Shown: positions 1 through 8,386 of the stretch, piece by piece | How the letters are laid out: each line of letters begins with the position of its first letter | Position numbering within the stretch: the stretch's first letter is position 1 | Origin: Fulvimarina sp. | GTDB taxonomy: Bacteria; Pseudomonadota; Alphaproteobacteria; Rhizobiales; Rhizobiaceae | Length of the DNA: 64,000 nt | Assembly: GCA_002700095.1 (NCBI GenBank) | Contig: PACL01000063.1 | Coordinates: forward strand, 1-64,000 | Direction of reading: 5' to 3' | Position numbers and translations under genes: made by a program | Notes under the pieces: generated by a model | Told to the model about the DNA's origin: nothing | What the model saw: the letters and a program-made list of their open reading frames with translations, nothing else | Databases searched by the model: none

Positions 1-915
1 CATGACGCCGCGACGCCGCCGCCCGCCGATACGAAGTGGTATGCAAGACGCGACGTGATCGGCCGTGTCGCCGGCGGGGCCTTCCTGCCGCTGGCGGTCT
101 CGCTCGGCCGGGTGCCGGGCACCGACGGGTTCTGCGCGGTCATCCACGACATCACCCGCTGGAAGCGCGCCGAGGAGACGGCCGAGAAGGCGCGGGCTCA
201 TGCCGAGGCCGCCAACCTGCAGAAGAGCACCTTCCTGTCGGAGGTCGCCAGCGAGATCCGCGATCCGGTCGATGCGATGATCGGCTTCGCCGACCTGATT
301 GGCAGCGAGAGCCTCGGGCCGGTCGGCAACGAGCGCTATCTGGAATATCTCGACGACATCAAGCGGTCTGGCCACCAGGTCATCGACCTTGTCACCATCC
401 TGCACGACCTCGCCAAGGTGGAATCGGGCCGGATGGAGCTGAACTTCGAGGCGGTCTCGCTCGCCGAGATCGTCTCGGAGGTGACAGCGGTCATGGCGCC
501 GAAGGCGAACCGCCAGCGGGTGATCGTGCGCACCCACCTGCCCTCCTCGGTTCCGCCAGTCGTCGGCGACCACGACACCATCCGGCAGATCACCACCAAT
601 CTCGTGGCGAATTCGATCCGTTCGACCCCTGCCGGCGGCCAGCTGATCGTCTCGATCAAATACGAGGTGGAGACGGGCGTGTCGCTGCGGTTCCGCGACA
701 GCGGCGTCGGCATGCGCCAGGACGAGATCGAGAGCGCCCTGCGTGCGCCGGGCGCCGGCCAGGTCTCCAGCGGCGCCGAAAGCGGCCGGCTCGGCCTGCC
801 GCTGACCAAGGCCCTGGCGGAGGCAAACCGCGCCGAGCTCTCCATCGCCTCGACCCCCGGCGAAGGGACGCTGGTCGAGGTGCGCTTCCCGCCGGCTCGC
901 GTCCTCCTGGACTGA
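1..915 (+). CDS. PAS/histidine-kinase-like protein lacking the phospho-acceptor His (5' end outside window)
   Basis: The frame is open from base 1, so the N-terminus lies upstream; 304 residues are visible. Residues 1-55 look like the end of a PAS domain (ending CAVIHDITRWKRAE). A coiled linker, a HisKA-like dimerisation helix pair (about 70-145) and a HATPase_c domain (about 180-295) follow, with an N-box (NLVANSIRSTPAGG), a G1 box (RDSGVGM) and a G2 region (RLGLPLTKALAEAN). The architecture and the FGxIGNERY-like insert (LGPVGNERYLEYLDDI) match the PdhS/PleC/DivJ group of alphaproteobacterial cell-cycle kinases. The H-box reads VASEIRDPVDAM where the family has ISHEIRTPLNAI, so the phosphorylated His is Ser (codon 250-252). 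It may therefore act as a DivL-like pseudokinase or phosphatase/sensor; that role is inferred. Confidence 0.85.
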   Translation, partial: HDAATPPPADTKWYARRDVIGRVAGGAFLPLAVSLGRVPGTDGFCAVIHDITRWKRAEETAEKARAHAEAANLQKSTFLSEVASEIRDPVDAMIGFADLIGSESLGPVGNERYLEYLDDIKRSGHQVIDLVTILHDLAKVESGRMELNFEAVSLAEIVSEVTAVMAPKANRQRVIVRTHLPSSVPPVVGDHDTIRQITTNLVANSIRSTPAGGQLIVSIKYEVETGVSLRFRDSGVGMRQDEIESALRAPGAGQVSSGAESGRLGLPLTKALAEANRAELSIASTPGEGTLVEVRFPPARVLLD

Positions 916-975
916 TGGCACAGGGGTCGGATCCCGCATCCGGCGTCCGGCTTTGAACCACAGATTTCAAACGAA

Positions 976-1000
976 AGCGGGCCGCCCTGAGGCGGCCCGT
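976..1000 (+). terminator. GC-rich hairpin downstream of the kinase gene
   Basis: GGGCCGCC (979-986) pairs perfectly with GGCGGCCC (991-998) across a CTGA loop, 64 bases past the kinase stop. There is no proper T-run after it, so intrinsic termination is only possible. Confidence 0.4.
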
Positions 1001-1136
1001 CTGATGTCCGGCTGATGCTTTACAAGCGGGGCTGAGGCGGCGTCGCCCGCTTTCCCCCGCATGGCCCCGTCTCATGCTGCGGCGGTTTGCGTGGCCTTGA
1101 GAGGCGCGGCGGAAACCTCCGCCGCCCGCGCTGCCG

Positions 1137-1793
1137 TCAGTTGGGCTTGGAGCCCTTGCGGTAGATCCAGTAGTGGGCGCCTTCCTCGGCGATGTAGGCG
1201 GCGTTCTTCAGGGTGGCGACCCGCTCGAGGACGCCCTCGGCCTCGATGCGCGCCGTCGCGCTGTCGAAATCGGTGCCCTCGAAATAGCTCTTCCGGGTGG
1301 AGACGATCAGGTAGCCGCCATCCGAGAGATAGGAGGCGAGGCGCTTCAGCCCGTCCGGCTCGACATGGCCGAGGGTGAAGACGCCGCAGCAGACGATCAG
1401 GTCGTAGCCCCTGGCGAAGACCGGCGCCTGATCGACGTTGAGATCGACATTGGCGGCGAGCTCGCGATAGACGCCGGTGTCGTTGGCGATGTCGCACATT
1501 TCCTGGGACAGGTCGAAGCCGTCGATCGCCTCGAAACCCTTCCGCTTCAGTTCGAGGCCCGCGAGCCCCGTGCCGCAGCCGGCATCGAGGACACGGATCG
1601 CCTTGGGAGCCCGCCCGAGGAAGCTGTCGGCCACCATGACCGCCATGCTGGCGATCGCCCGCGGGCCGCCATATTCCTCACGTCTGACGTCGTCGTCGTA
1701 GCGCGAAGCCCAATCCGCGTAGTATTTTTCGAGCTTGCTGGTGTCCCCATCAAGACCGTGCGACGCATGAATGGTGCTTTCCGAATTCGACAA
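1137..1793 (-). CDS. Class I SAM-dependent methyltransferase
   Basis: 218 aa. SAM-binding motif I is clear (VLDAGCGTGLAGLEL, about residues 68-82), followed by an acidic residue after strand 2 (DGFDLSQEMCDIA) and the motif IV/post-motif region (YDLIVCCGVFTLGHV, then LSDGGYLIVSTR). This is the seven-strand fold of small-molecule or tetratricopeptide-type methyltransferases; the substrate cannot be read. The N-terminus (LEKYYADWASRYDDDV) is the usual cap helix. No ATG exists near the start, so TTG at 1793 is used, with GAGAGG a few bases upstream. The gene is convergent with the kinase and stands alone. Confidence 0.85.
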   Translation of the reverse strand: MSNSESTIHASHGLDGDTSKLEKYYADWASRYDDDVRREEYGGPRAIASMAVMVADSFLGRAPKAIRVLDAGCGTGLAGLELKRKGFEAIDGFDLSQEMCDIANDTGVYRELAANVDLNVDQAPVFARGYDLIVCCGVFTLGHVEPDGLKRLASYLSDGGYLIVSTRKSYFEGTDFDSATARIEAEGVLERVATLKNAAYIAEEGAHYWIYRKGSKPN

Positions 1794-2323
1794 AACTCGA
1801 CCTCTCGTCTGATTGCGATAATATGGACGAGTTAAGGATACGCCTCTGGAGCGACATTTCGAGACTTGACACGATTACTTGAAGAACTTTCTCGCTTGCA
1901 CCTGAAATCATAGGGTTTTCACGGACGCCGTGAAACATTCTGGCGCGAATTTGTGCGTCAGCAGGCGCCTGACCAGGAATCCGGCACCCGGTCGCAGAAA
2001 AATTATGGCGATGCCCGCAGAGGCGCGCTCCACGACCCGGCAACGAAATCGTGATAAACAATGTCCGGTTTTCGCTGCGGCGTTTCACGCTTCACAAGCG
2101 CTTGAAACCATTCGCCCTTGCGGGCCGCTGCCGAGATGCTCCGACAGTTTAGAATATTTCCAAGGCATTGTTTTTGCTGGCGATCCGGCCTCCGCTGTGG
2201 CATGCGCCGGGTGTCGGCGTCATGACCGGGCCCCTCACCCGTGCCGCCACGACCGACCGACATCCGCCGGGATCCCGCCTGTCCAGGGTCCCGTCCTCCA
2301 CCACGCCGCCAAGGAAGAGCTCG
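1794..2323. other. Intergenic region between divergent methyltransferase and iron-importer genes
   Basis: 530 bases, AT-richer than its surroundings. It must hold the methyltransferase promoter (minus strand) and the iron-importer promoter (plus strand) and contains the ICE-like box. A TTG at 2168 would extend the importer frame, but the added residues look non-coding and lie before the true signal peptide. No RNA gene seen. Confidence 0.5.
2148..2164. promoter_or_regulatory. ICE-like Irr operator upstream of the iron importer
   Basis: The sequence TTTAGAATATTTCCAAG matches the rhizobial iron-control element TTTAGAA-N3-TTCTAAA: all seven bases of the first arm and five of seven in the second. 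It lies in an AT-richer stretch about 160 bases before the iron-binding-protein start. Irr binds such sites under low iron; regulation here is inferred from motif and target gene. Confidence 0.5.
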
Positions 2324-3379
2324 ATGACGTCTCTGCGCACCGACCGTTTCACCAGAACCGCAACCCTGACGCTGGCGCTGCTGGGATCCGCCTTTGCGGC
2401 GACGGCCGCAGTTGCGGCGGACGTCAACATCTACACCTCCCGCCAGCCGGAGCTGATCCAGCCGGTCCTCGACGCCTTCACCGAGGAGACCGGGCTGTCG
2501 ACGGCGACGATCTTCATCGACAAGGGCCTCGAGGAACGCGTCAAGGCGGAGGGCGCCAATTCGCCGGCCGACCTCATCATGACCGTCGACATCGGCCGTC
2601 TCGACGCGGCCAAGCAGGCCGGCGTCGTCCAGCCCGTCGACAGTGCGGTGCTGGCAGAGAACATTCCGGACAGCTTCCGCGACGGCGAGAACGAGTGGTT
2701 CGCGCTGACCGCCCGCGGCCGCGTCGTCTACGCCTCGAAGGAGCGCGTTGATACCGATGCGATCAGCTATGAGGAACTCGCCGATCCGAAGTGGAAGGGC
2801 CGGCTGTGCACGCGCTCGGGCCAGCACCAGTACAACATCGCCCTGATCGCCGCCTATATCGCCCATCATGGCGAAGAAGCCGCGCGTGACTGGGTCACGG
2901 GCCTTCGCGACAATCTCGCCCGCCGGCCCGAAGGCGGCGATCGTGACCAGGCCAAGGCGATCTTCGCCGGCGAATGCGACATCGCCATCGGCAACACCTA
3001 TTACGTCGGCCAGATGACGACGAACGAGAAGGAGCCGGAGCAGAAGGAGTGGGCGAAGGCCATCAAGGTGATCATGCCGACCTTCGACAACGGCCTCACC
3101 CATGTGAATGTCTCCGGCGTCGCGCTGGCCAAGAACGCGCCCAATAAGGAGAACGCCATCAAGCTGATGGAATTCCTCTCCGGCGACACCGCCCAGAAGA
3201 TCTACGCCGAGCTGAATTACGAATATCCTGTCGAGCCCGGCATCGAGACGTCGGACCTCGTCAAGTCCTTCGGCGAGCTGAAGCCCGACACTCTCGCGCT
3301 CGATGAAGTCGCCGCCCACCGGACCAAGGCATCCGAGATCGTCGACGAGGTCAATTACGACGGCGGTCCGCAGAGCTGA
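2324..3379 (+). CDS. fbpA: Ferric iron ABC transporter, periplasmic binding protein
   Basis: 351 aa. It captures ferric iron in the periplasm for the permease encoded next. A signal peptide of about 32 residues ends ATAAVAA, before DVNIYTSRQPELIQPVLDAFTEETG, the standard opening of FbpA/FutA/IdiA proteins. The hinge region includes the tandem tyrosines (IGNTYYVGQM, about residues 222-231) that ligate Fe(III) in the family. Internal landmarks such as ALTARGRVVYASKERV also fit. The ATG at 2324 is chosen because AAGGAAGAG (2311-2319) is correctly spaced. The permease gene starts 43 bases after the stop. An ICE-like box upstream suggests control by Irr. Confidence 0.9.
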   Translation: MTSLRTDRFTRTATLTLALLGSAFAATAAVAADVNIYTSRQPELIQPVLDAFTEETGLSTATIFIDKGLEERVKAEGANSPADLIMTVDIGRLDAAKQAGVVQPVDSAVLAENIPDSFRDGENEWFALTARGRVVYASKERVDTDAISYEELADPKWKGRLCTRSGQHQYNIALIAAYIAHHGEEAARDWVTGLRDNLARRPEGGDRDQAKAIFAGECDIAIGNTYYVGQMTTNEKEPEQKEWAKAIKVIMPTFDNGLTHVNVSGVALAKNAPNKENAIKLMEFLSGDTAQKIYAELNYEYPVEPGIETSDLVKSFGELKPDTLALDEVAAHRTKASEIVDEVNYDGGPQS

Positions 3380-3422
3380 CGCCGCGGCCAACCCCGACAC
3401 GACGAGACTGAAGCCAGCACAG

Positions 3423-5114
3423 ATGTCCGCCATCCGCCCGGCCAGAGGCTGGCCAGCAATCCTGCCGATGCGACGCAAGGGAAAGGGCGATGGCGGCTAT
3501 GTCGCCACCGCCCTCGTCCTTGCCGCGCTGGTCGCCATGCCGTTCCTGGCGCTGATCTGGCTGGCGGTTTCCGGCACGTCGTCCAACTGGTCGCATCTGG
3601 CGACGACGATCCTGCCGGAGGCGAGCCTCGTCACCGCCGAGCTGATGCTCGGCGTCGCCCTCCTCACCGGAACCATGGGCGTCGTCACCGCCTGGCTGGT
3701 GGCGACGTTCGACTTTCCCGGCCGGCGCCTGTTCTCCTGGGCGCTGGTCCTGCCGCTGGCGGTGCCGACCTACATCGCCGCCTATGCCTTCGTGGAATTC
3801 CTGCATTTCGCCGGCCCGGTGCAGACCGCCATCAGGGCGCTGTTCGGATACAGCAGCAGCCGGGACTACTGGTTCCCAGAGATCCGCTCCCTGCCGGGCG
3901 CGGTGCTGATCCTCTCCTCGGTGCTCTACCCTTACGTCTATCTGACCGTGCGGATGGTGTTCCTGATGCAGGGGCGCAAGGCCGCCGACGTCGCCCGCAC
4001 CCTCGGGGCGAGCCAGGCGACGATCTTCCTGCGCATCCTGCTTCCCCTCGCCCGCCCGGCGATCGCCGTCGGCGTCACGCTGGCGCTGATGGAGGCGGTG
4101 AACGATATCGGCGCAGTGGAGTTTCTCGGCGTCCGGACGCTGACCTTTGCGGTCTACTCCACCTGGCTCAATCGCGGCGATCTCTACGGCGCCACGCAGA
4201 TCGCCCTGTTGATGCTGGCGGTGATCGTGCTCCTCGTCACCATCGAGCGCCTCGCCCGCCGCCAGCAGCGCTTCACCCTGGGACGATCCGATCGCCCGCA
4301 GCCGGGATCCGAGCGGCTCAGCGGCGGCCGGGGCTTCCTCGCCGTTGCGGCCTGCGCCCTGCCGATCATCCTCGGCTTCGCCATTCCCCTCCTCGTTCTC
4401 GGCGACTACGCGCTGCGACGTCTCGACCAGCTTGCCGATCCGCAGCTCTGGCGGGCCTTCCGGCACACCGTCGCCCTCGCCTCGATCACCGGCCTCGTCA
4501 CGGTGACGGTCGGCTTTCTCCTGGCCTATGGTGTCCGGCTGACCGGGTCGAAGCGCCTCGTGCTGATGAGCCGCCTCGCCGTCCTCGGCTATGCCGTTCC
4601 CGGCACCGTCCTTGCCATCGGCATCCTCATCCCGCTGGCCGGCCTCGACAATTTCGTCGATGCGCGGATGCGGGAGACCTTCGACGTCTCGACTGGGCTC
4701 CTCTTGTCGGGATCGGGATTCGCCATCGTCTATGCCGGCTTCGTCCGCTTCATGGCGATGGGCCACGGCTCGCTCGAAAGCGGCTTCGCCAAGGTGTCGA
4801 CGCATCTCGACATGGCGGCACGCACGCTCGGCCGGGCGCCCGGCGCAACCCTGATCGAGGTGCTGCTGCCGCTGATGCGCCCGGCCCTTCTCACCGCCTT
4901 CCTCCTTGTCTTCGTCGAGGCGTCGAAGGAGCTGTCGGCGACGATCCTCCTGCGCCCCTTCGACTTCGAGACGCTGGCGACCTTCGTCTACGCCCAGACC
5001 TCCCGCTCGGCCTTCGAGGAGGGCGCGGTGGCGGCGCTGCTCATCGTCCTCGTCGGCATCCTGCCGGTCGCAATCCTCAATCGCTCGATCCTCGCCGAGA
5101 CGGCCCGAAGCTGA
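3423..5114 (+). CDS. fbpB: Ferric iron ABC transporter, fused permease
   Basis: 563 aa, about twelve membrane helices in two homologous halves. Each half carries an EAA-type loop for the ATPase: ADVARTLGASQATIFLRILLPLARPAI in the first and DMAARTLGRAPGATLIEVLLPLMRPALL in the second (short runs quoted from the middle of each). This duplicated layout is typical of FbpB/SfuB/HitB iron permeases. The start at 3423 gives MSAIRPARG before the first helix (about residues 25-47). An open frame extends further upstream but overlaps fbpA. No ATPase gene (fbpC) follows, so the energy-coupling subunit must come from elsewhere. Confidence 0.9.
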   Translation: MSAIRPARGWPAILPMRRKGKGDGGYVATALVLAALVAMPFLALIWLAVSGTSSNWSHLATTILPEASLVTAELMLGVALLTGTMGVVTAWLVATFDFPGRRLFSWALVLPLAVPTYIAAYAFVEFLHFAGPVQTAIRALFGYSSSRDYWFPEIRSLPGAVLILSSVLYPYVYLTVRMVFLMQGRKAADVARTLGASQATIFLRILLPLARPAIAVGVTLALMEAVNDIGAVEFLGVRTLTFAVYSTWLNRGDLYGATQIALLMLAVIVLLVTIERLARRQQRFTLGRSDRPQPGSERLSGGRGFLAVAACALPIILGFAIPLLVLGDYALRRLDQLADPQLWRAFRHTVALASITGLVTVTVGFLLAYGVRLTGSKRLVLMSRLAVLGYAVPGTVLAIGILIPLAGLDNFVDARMRETFDVSTGLLLSGSGFAIVYAGFVRFMAMGHGSLESGFAKVSTHLDMAARTLGRAPGATLIEVLLPLMRPALLTAFLLVFVEASKELSATILLRPFDFETLATFVYAQTSRSAFEEGAVAALLIVLVGILPVAILNRSILAETARS

Positions 5115-5370
5115 CGGGACGAGGCCGGTAGCCGAAGCCGGGCAGCCGAAGCGGCGGGCCGGAGCCGCGCCGTGGCCGGCTGTGGGATCGGAACCGGGAC
5201 CGAACCCGTGAGCTTCAGCATCAGCCGCGGACAGATCTGCACCTGGGACAACCCAGCCATCCTCGCCTCTCCCAAACCGCCGCACCGGCCCTAGGTCACG
5301 CCACAGTGATGTCGCCACCCCCGAAGGAGAGCGGCGGCGCCGCACCGACGCGAACAGGGATGTTGTCTGC

Positions 5371-5736
5371 ATGTCCGAAATCTCCGAACCTCGAACCGCC
5401 GGAGGCGCCTGGCTGGTCGTTGCGGCGAGTGCCGTCGGCGCCCTCGTCGCGGCGTTCAACGTCGTCGACACCGGCAACGGCATCGCCTGGAGCTTTGGCG
5501 CCTGGCTGGTGCTGGTGTCGAGCATCCTGGTCGTCATCGCCGGCCTCATCCTCGCCTGGCACCTGGCGCTGTCGCCGGTCTCCCGCGGGATCATGGCGGT
5601 TCTCTTGCTGCTCGGCATCCTCGGCACCGGCGTCGCCGCCTACTTCCTCACCGCCTGGATCCTCGTCGTCGCCATGGGCGTCGCCCTCGTCGGCTGGGTG
5701 ATCCACGTGGCAGCCGATCCCAGCCCGCTGGACTGA
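5371..5736 (+). CDS. Small four-helix membrane protein upstream of the PQQ dehydrogenase
   Basis: 121 aa with four predicted membrane helices (about residues 13-32, 38-63, 72-91, 93-112) and short polar ends. It lies 32 bases before the PQQ dehydrogenase and is probably co-transcribed. In acetic acid bacteria sldB, a small membrane subunit of similar size, sits directly upstream of sldA and anchors the quinoprotein. This protein has the same size, topology and place, but the GG-LxxLGGSxYY-type motif of SldB or of the Gcd membrane domain is not visible. The anchor role is therefore suggested by context only. Confidence 0.65.
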   Translation: MSEISEPRTAGGAWLVVAASAVGALVAAFNVVDTGNGIAWSFGAWLVLVSSILVVIAGLILAWHLALSPVSRGIMAVLLLLGILGTGVAAYFLTAWILVVAMGVALVGWVIHVAADPSPLD

Positions 5737-5768
5737 CCGCCAACATCTCTCTGACGGGACCAATCACG

Positions 5769-8051
5769 ATGAAAATTGCCAGAACGGCCGCATCCTCCGC
5801 GGCGCTCGCCCTGATCTTCTCCCTCACCACTCCCGCCCTCGCCCAGAACGGCGGACAGACGCCGGAAGCGACGCAATATGGCGTCACCGAGGAACCCGGC
5901 GACGCGTCCAACGGCGAAGCGGAAACCTCGGGCACCGAAGTCGAACCCAACCGCGCTGACGACACCGGGCCCACCACCACCGGGCAGGACGCGACGGGTT
6001 CCGAGGCGGCCCAGACCGGCGCGACCGGGAACAGCGGTTCCCAGAACGCCACGGGCGGGAGCGGCGAGGCGCCCCAGACGCCGAACCTCACCACCGAGGA
6101 GACCCAAGGCGGCGGCAGCGTCGAGCGGCCCGCCGGCTCGAATGCCGCAGAGGGCGGCGAAGCCGGCGCGAGCGGCTCCGCGGCGCAGGCGCGCCAGCGG
6201 CAGGAGCCCGACGCCTGGATGGAGACGCCCGACAGCTGGGCGACCTTCAATGGCGACCTCCGGGCACAGAAATACTCCCCGGCGGACCAGATCACGCCCG
6301 AAAACGTCGATCAGCTGGAAAAGGTCTGGGAATACCACACCGGCGACGTCTCCGACGGCTCCGGCGACATTCCGACCACCGTCTGGTCGGCGACCCCGCT
6401 CTTCGTCAACGACACGCTCTATATCGGCACGCCCTTCTACCGCATCATCGCCCTGGAGCCGGGCACCGGCAAGGAGAAGTGGAGCTTCGACCCGCACGCG
6501 CGGCTCGAGGCCCTGACCCAGCCGGCGATGAAGAACCGCGGCGTCGCCTATTGGCAGGCCGATGAGATCCAGGAGGGCGAGGCCTGCCAGAAGATGGTCT
6601 ATATCGGGACCATGGACGCCAAGCTCTACGGCGTCGACGCCGACACCGGCAAGCCCTGCGCCTCCTTCGGCAAGGACGGCATGCTCGACGTCAACCAGTG
6701 GAACACCGTCAACGACAAATGGCCGCTGTCCCTGCTCCAGGCGGCGACGGTCTATCACGACACGCTGTTCCTCGGCTGGGCCGGCAAGGACTGGACCAAC
6801 TCCGCCGCCCCTCCCGGCACCGTCTTCGCCCTCGACGCCCGGACCGGCAAGCTGAAGTGGATGTTCCACGCGCTGCCCAACGAAGTCCTCGAGACGACCG
6901 GCACGGCCAATGTCTGGGCCTCGATGTCGATCGATCCCGAACGCGGCCTTCTCTACCTGCCGATCTCCTCGCCGAGCCCGAACTACTACGGCGGCGAGCG
7001 CAAGCAGGAGCTGCCGCTGGCCACCTCGGTGACGGCGCTCGACACCGAGACCGGCCAGGTGGCGTGGAGCCGCCAGCTGATCCATCACGACATCTGGGAC
7101 TACGACACCGTCGCCCCGCCGACGCTGGTCGACATCCAGAAGGACGGGCAGACCGTCCCCGCCCTCGTCCAGACCTCCAAGCAGGGCTTCATCTACGTCC
7201 TCAACCGCGAGACCGGCGAGCCGGTCTATCCGATCGAGGAGCGGCCGGTTCCCGCCTCCGACGTTCCCGGCGAGGAGGCCTCGCCGACCCAGCCCTTCGT
7301 CGACAGGCCGGCGCCGGTCATCGGCGACGACTGGCCGGGCATCGACCCGCTCGCCGACGCCGTCAGCTTCGGCGAGTGCTCGCGCCGGGCCGAAGGCTAC
7401 CGCTGGGAAGGCCGCTTCACGCCGCCGAGCCTTCAGGGCACGATCGCCTACCCGCCGACCACCGGCGGCTCGCAATGGGGCGGCGGCGCGGTCGATCCGG
7501 AGACCGGCATCTATGTCGTCAACTCCAACTCGGTCGTGCAGATCTACACGCTGATCCCGCGCGAGGAGTTCGAGCAGGGGGGCCAGGAGGGCGAGACCTC
7601 GGGCTATTACGCCCAGGGCGACGCACCCTACGCCTTCAAGCTCGAGACCTTCCTCAACTGGGCCGGCATGCCCTGCTGGAAGGGACCCTACGGCACCATC
7701 GCGGCCTATGATCTGAAGACCGGCGACCGGCTGTGGAACGAGCCCTTCGGACAGGTCCAGAAATACGGCTTCTACATGCCGGAATCCTGGGGCTCGGTGA
7801 CGATCGGCGGCCCGGTGATCACCAAGTCCGGGCTGATCTTCATCGGCGCCTCGATGGACAGCCGCGTACGGGCGCTCGACCTTGCGACCGGCGAAGTCCT
7901 GTGGAAGGGGCTGGTCGACGCGCCGGCCGTCGCCCTGCCCGCCGTCTACACCTACAAGGGCCGGCAATACGTGACCTTCGTCGTCGGCGGCAACACCATC
8001 CTGTTGCCGAAGGTGTCGGACCAGGTGGTGACGTTCGCGCTGCCGGAATGA
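5769..8051 (+). CDS. PQQ-dependent membrane-type sugar/polyol dehydrogenase (GDH/SldA-like)
   Basis: 760 aa. Predicted to oxidise a sugar or polyol in the periplasm with pyrroloquinoline quinone, passing electrons to ubiquinone. A signal peptide (cleavage near TPALAQN, residue about 26) is followed by about 115 residues of acidic, Gly/Thr/Glu-rich low complexity. The eight-bladed propeller then begins at PDSWATFNGDLRAQKYSP (about 150). Tryptophan-docking repeats are visible (GTGKEKWSFDP, RTGKLKWMF, ETGQVAWSRQ, ATGEVLWKG), as are HHDIWDYD and GGPVITKSGLIFIGA, all as in the Gcd/SldA group. It lacks the five-helix N-terminal anchor of Gcd; the small membrane protein just upstream may replace it. 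Substrate is not determined (glucose, polyol or quinate are all possible). Confidence 0.85.
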   Translation: MKIARTAASSAALALIFSLTTPALAQNGGQTPEATQYGVTEEPGDASNGEAETSGTEVEPNRADDTGPTTTGQDATGSEAAQTGATGNSGSQNATGGSGEAPQTPNLTTEETQGGGSVERPAGSNAAEGGEAGASGSAAQARQRQEPDAWMETPDSWATFNGDLRAQKYSPADQITPENVDQLEKVWEYHTGDVSDGSGDIPTTVWSATPLFVNDTLYIGTPFYRIIALEPGTGKEKWSFDPHARLEALTQPAMKNRGVAYWQADEIQEGEACQKMVYIGTMDAKLYGVDADTGKPCASFGKDGMLDVNQWNTVNDKWPLSLLQAATVYHDTLFLGWAGKDWTNSAAPPGTVFALDARTGKLKWMFHALPNEVLETTGTANVWASMSIDPERGLLYLPISSPSPNYYGGERKQELPLATSVTALDTETGQVAWSRQLIHHDIWDYDTVAPPTLVDIQKDGQTVPALVQTSKQGFIYVLNRETGEPVYPIEERPVPASDVPGEEASPTQPFVDRPAPVIGDDWPGIDPLADAVSFGECSRRAEGYRWEGRFTPPSLQGTIAYPPTTGGSQWGGGAVDPETGIYVVNSNSVVQIYTLIPREEFEQGGQEGETSGYYAQGDAPYAFKLETFLNWAGMPCWKGPYGTIAAYDLKTGDRLWNEPFGQVQKYGFYMPESWGSVTIGGPVITKSGLIFIGASMDSRVRALDLATGEVLWKGLVDAPAVALPAVYTYKGRQYVTFVVGGNTILLPKVSDQVVTFALPE

Positions 8052-8088
8052 ACGGCAGGCGGCGCTCGCCCAGATCTTGCTGAACCTG

Positions 8089-8122
8089 TCTGCCGCGGCG
8101 GCCCGACGCCCCGCGGCAGACC
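8089..8122 (+). terminator. Perfect 11-bp hairpin after the PQQ dehydrogenase
   Basis: GTCTGCCGCGG (8089-8099) and CCGCGGCAGAC (8112-8122) are exact inverted repeats, 37 bases after the dehydrogenase stop. No T-run follows, so it may be an RNA-stabilising hairpin or a factor-dependent terminator. The rest of the 8052-8386 gap shows nothing recognisable. Confidence 0.45.
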
Positions 8123-8386
8123 GCTGTAATGGCCCGTCGCACGGCGGTGCTTGACAGGGCCGGCGACCGACGCAAGGCCGGCTGGCAGCCCGGGACGGGC
8201 GCACCTTCCCGGTGTGGTCTGCGCAGAAGTCTTGCTCCCCGCCCTCGCATCAGTCGCCCCGCCAGCCTGCCGTCCCGTCCGTTATTTCGTTGGCTGCCAA
8301 TGCGTTGCCGTCCGCAGAGGAACCGGCCCCTGATCTTCGCGTTCGCTGGATGGGCACCCTCACAACTCACAAATGAGGTCAGGGAT

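Noticed and set aside
5115-5290. Possible remnant of an fbpC ATPase after fbpB
   Set aside because: No Walker or signature motif in any frame; only short open frames.
3351-5627. Long minus-strand frame across fbpB
   Set aside because: Shadow of the permease gene, rich in Asp/Arg/Gly repeats with no membrane or domain pattern.
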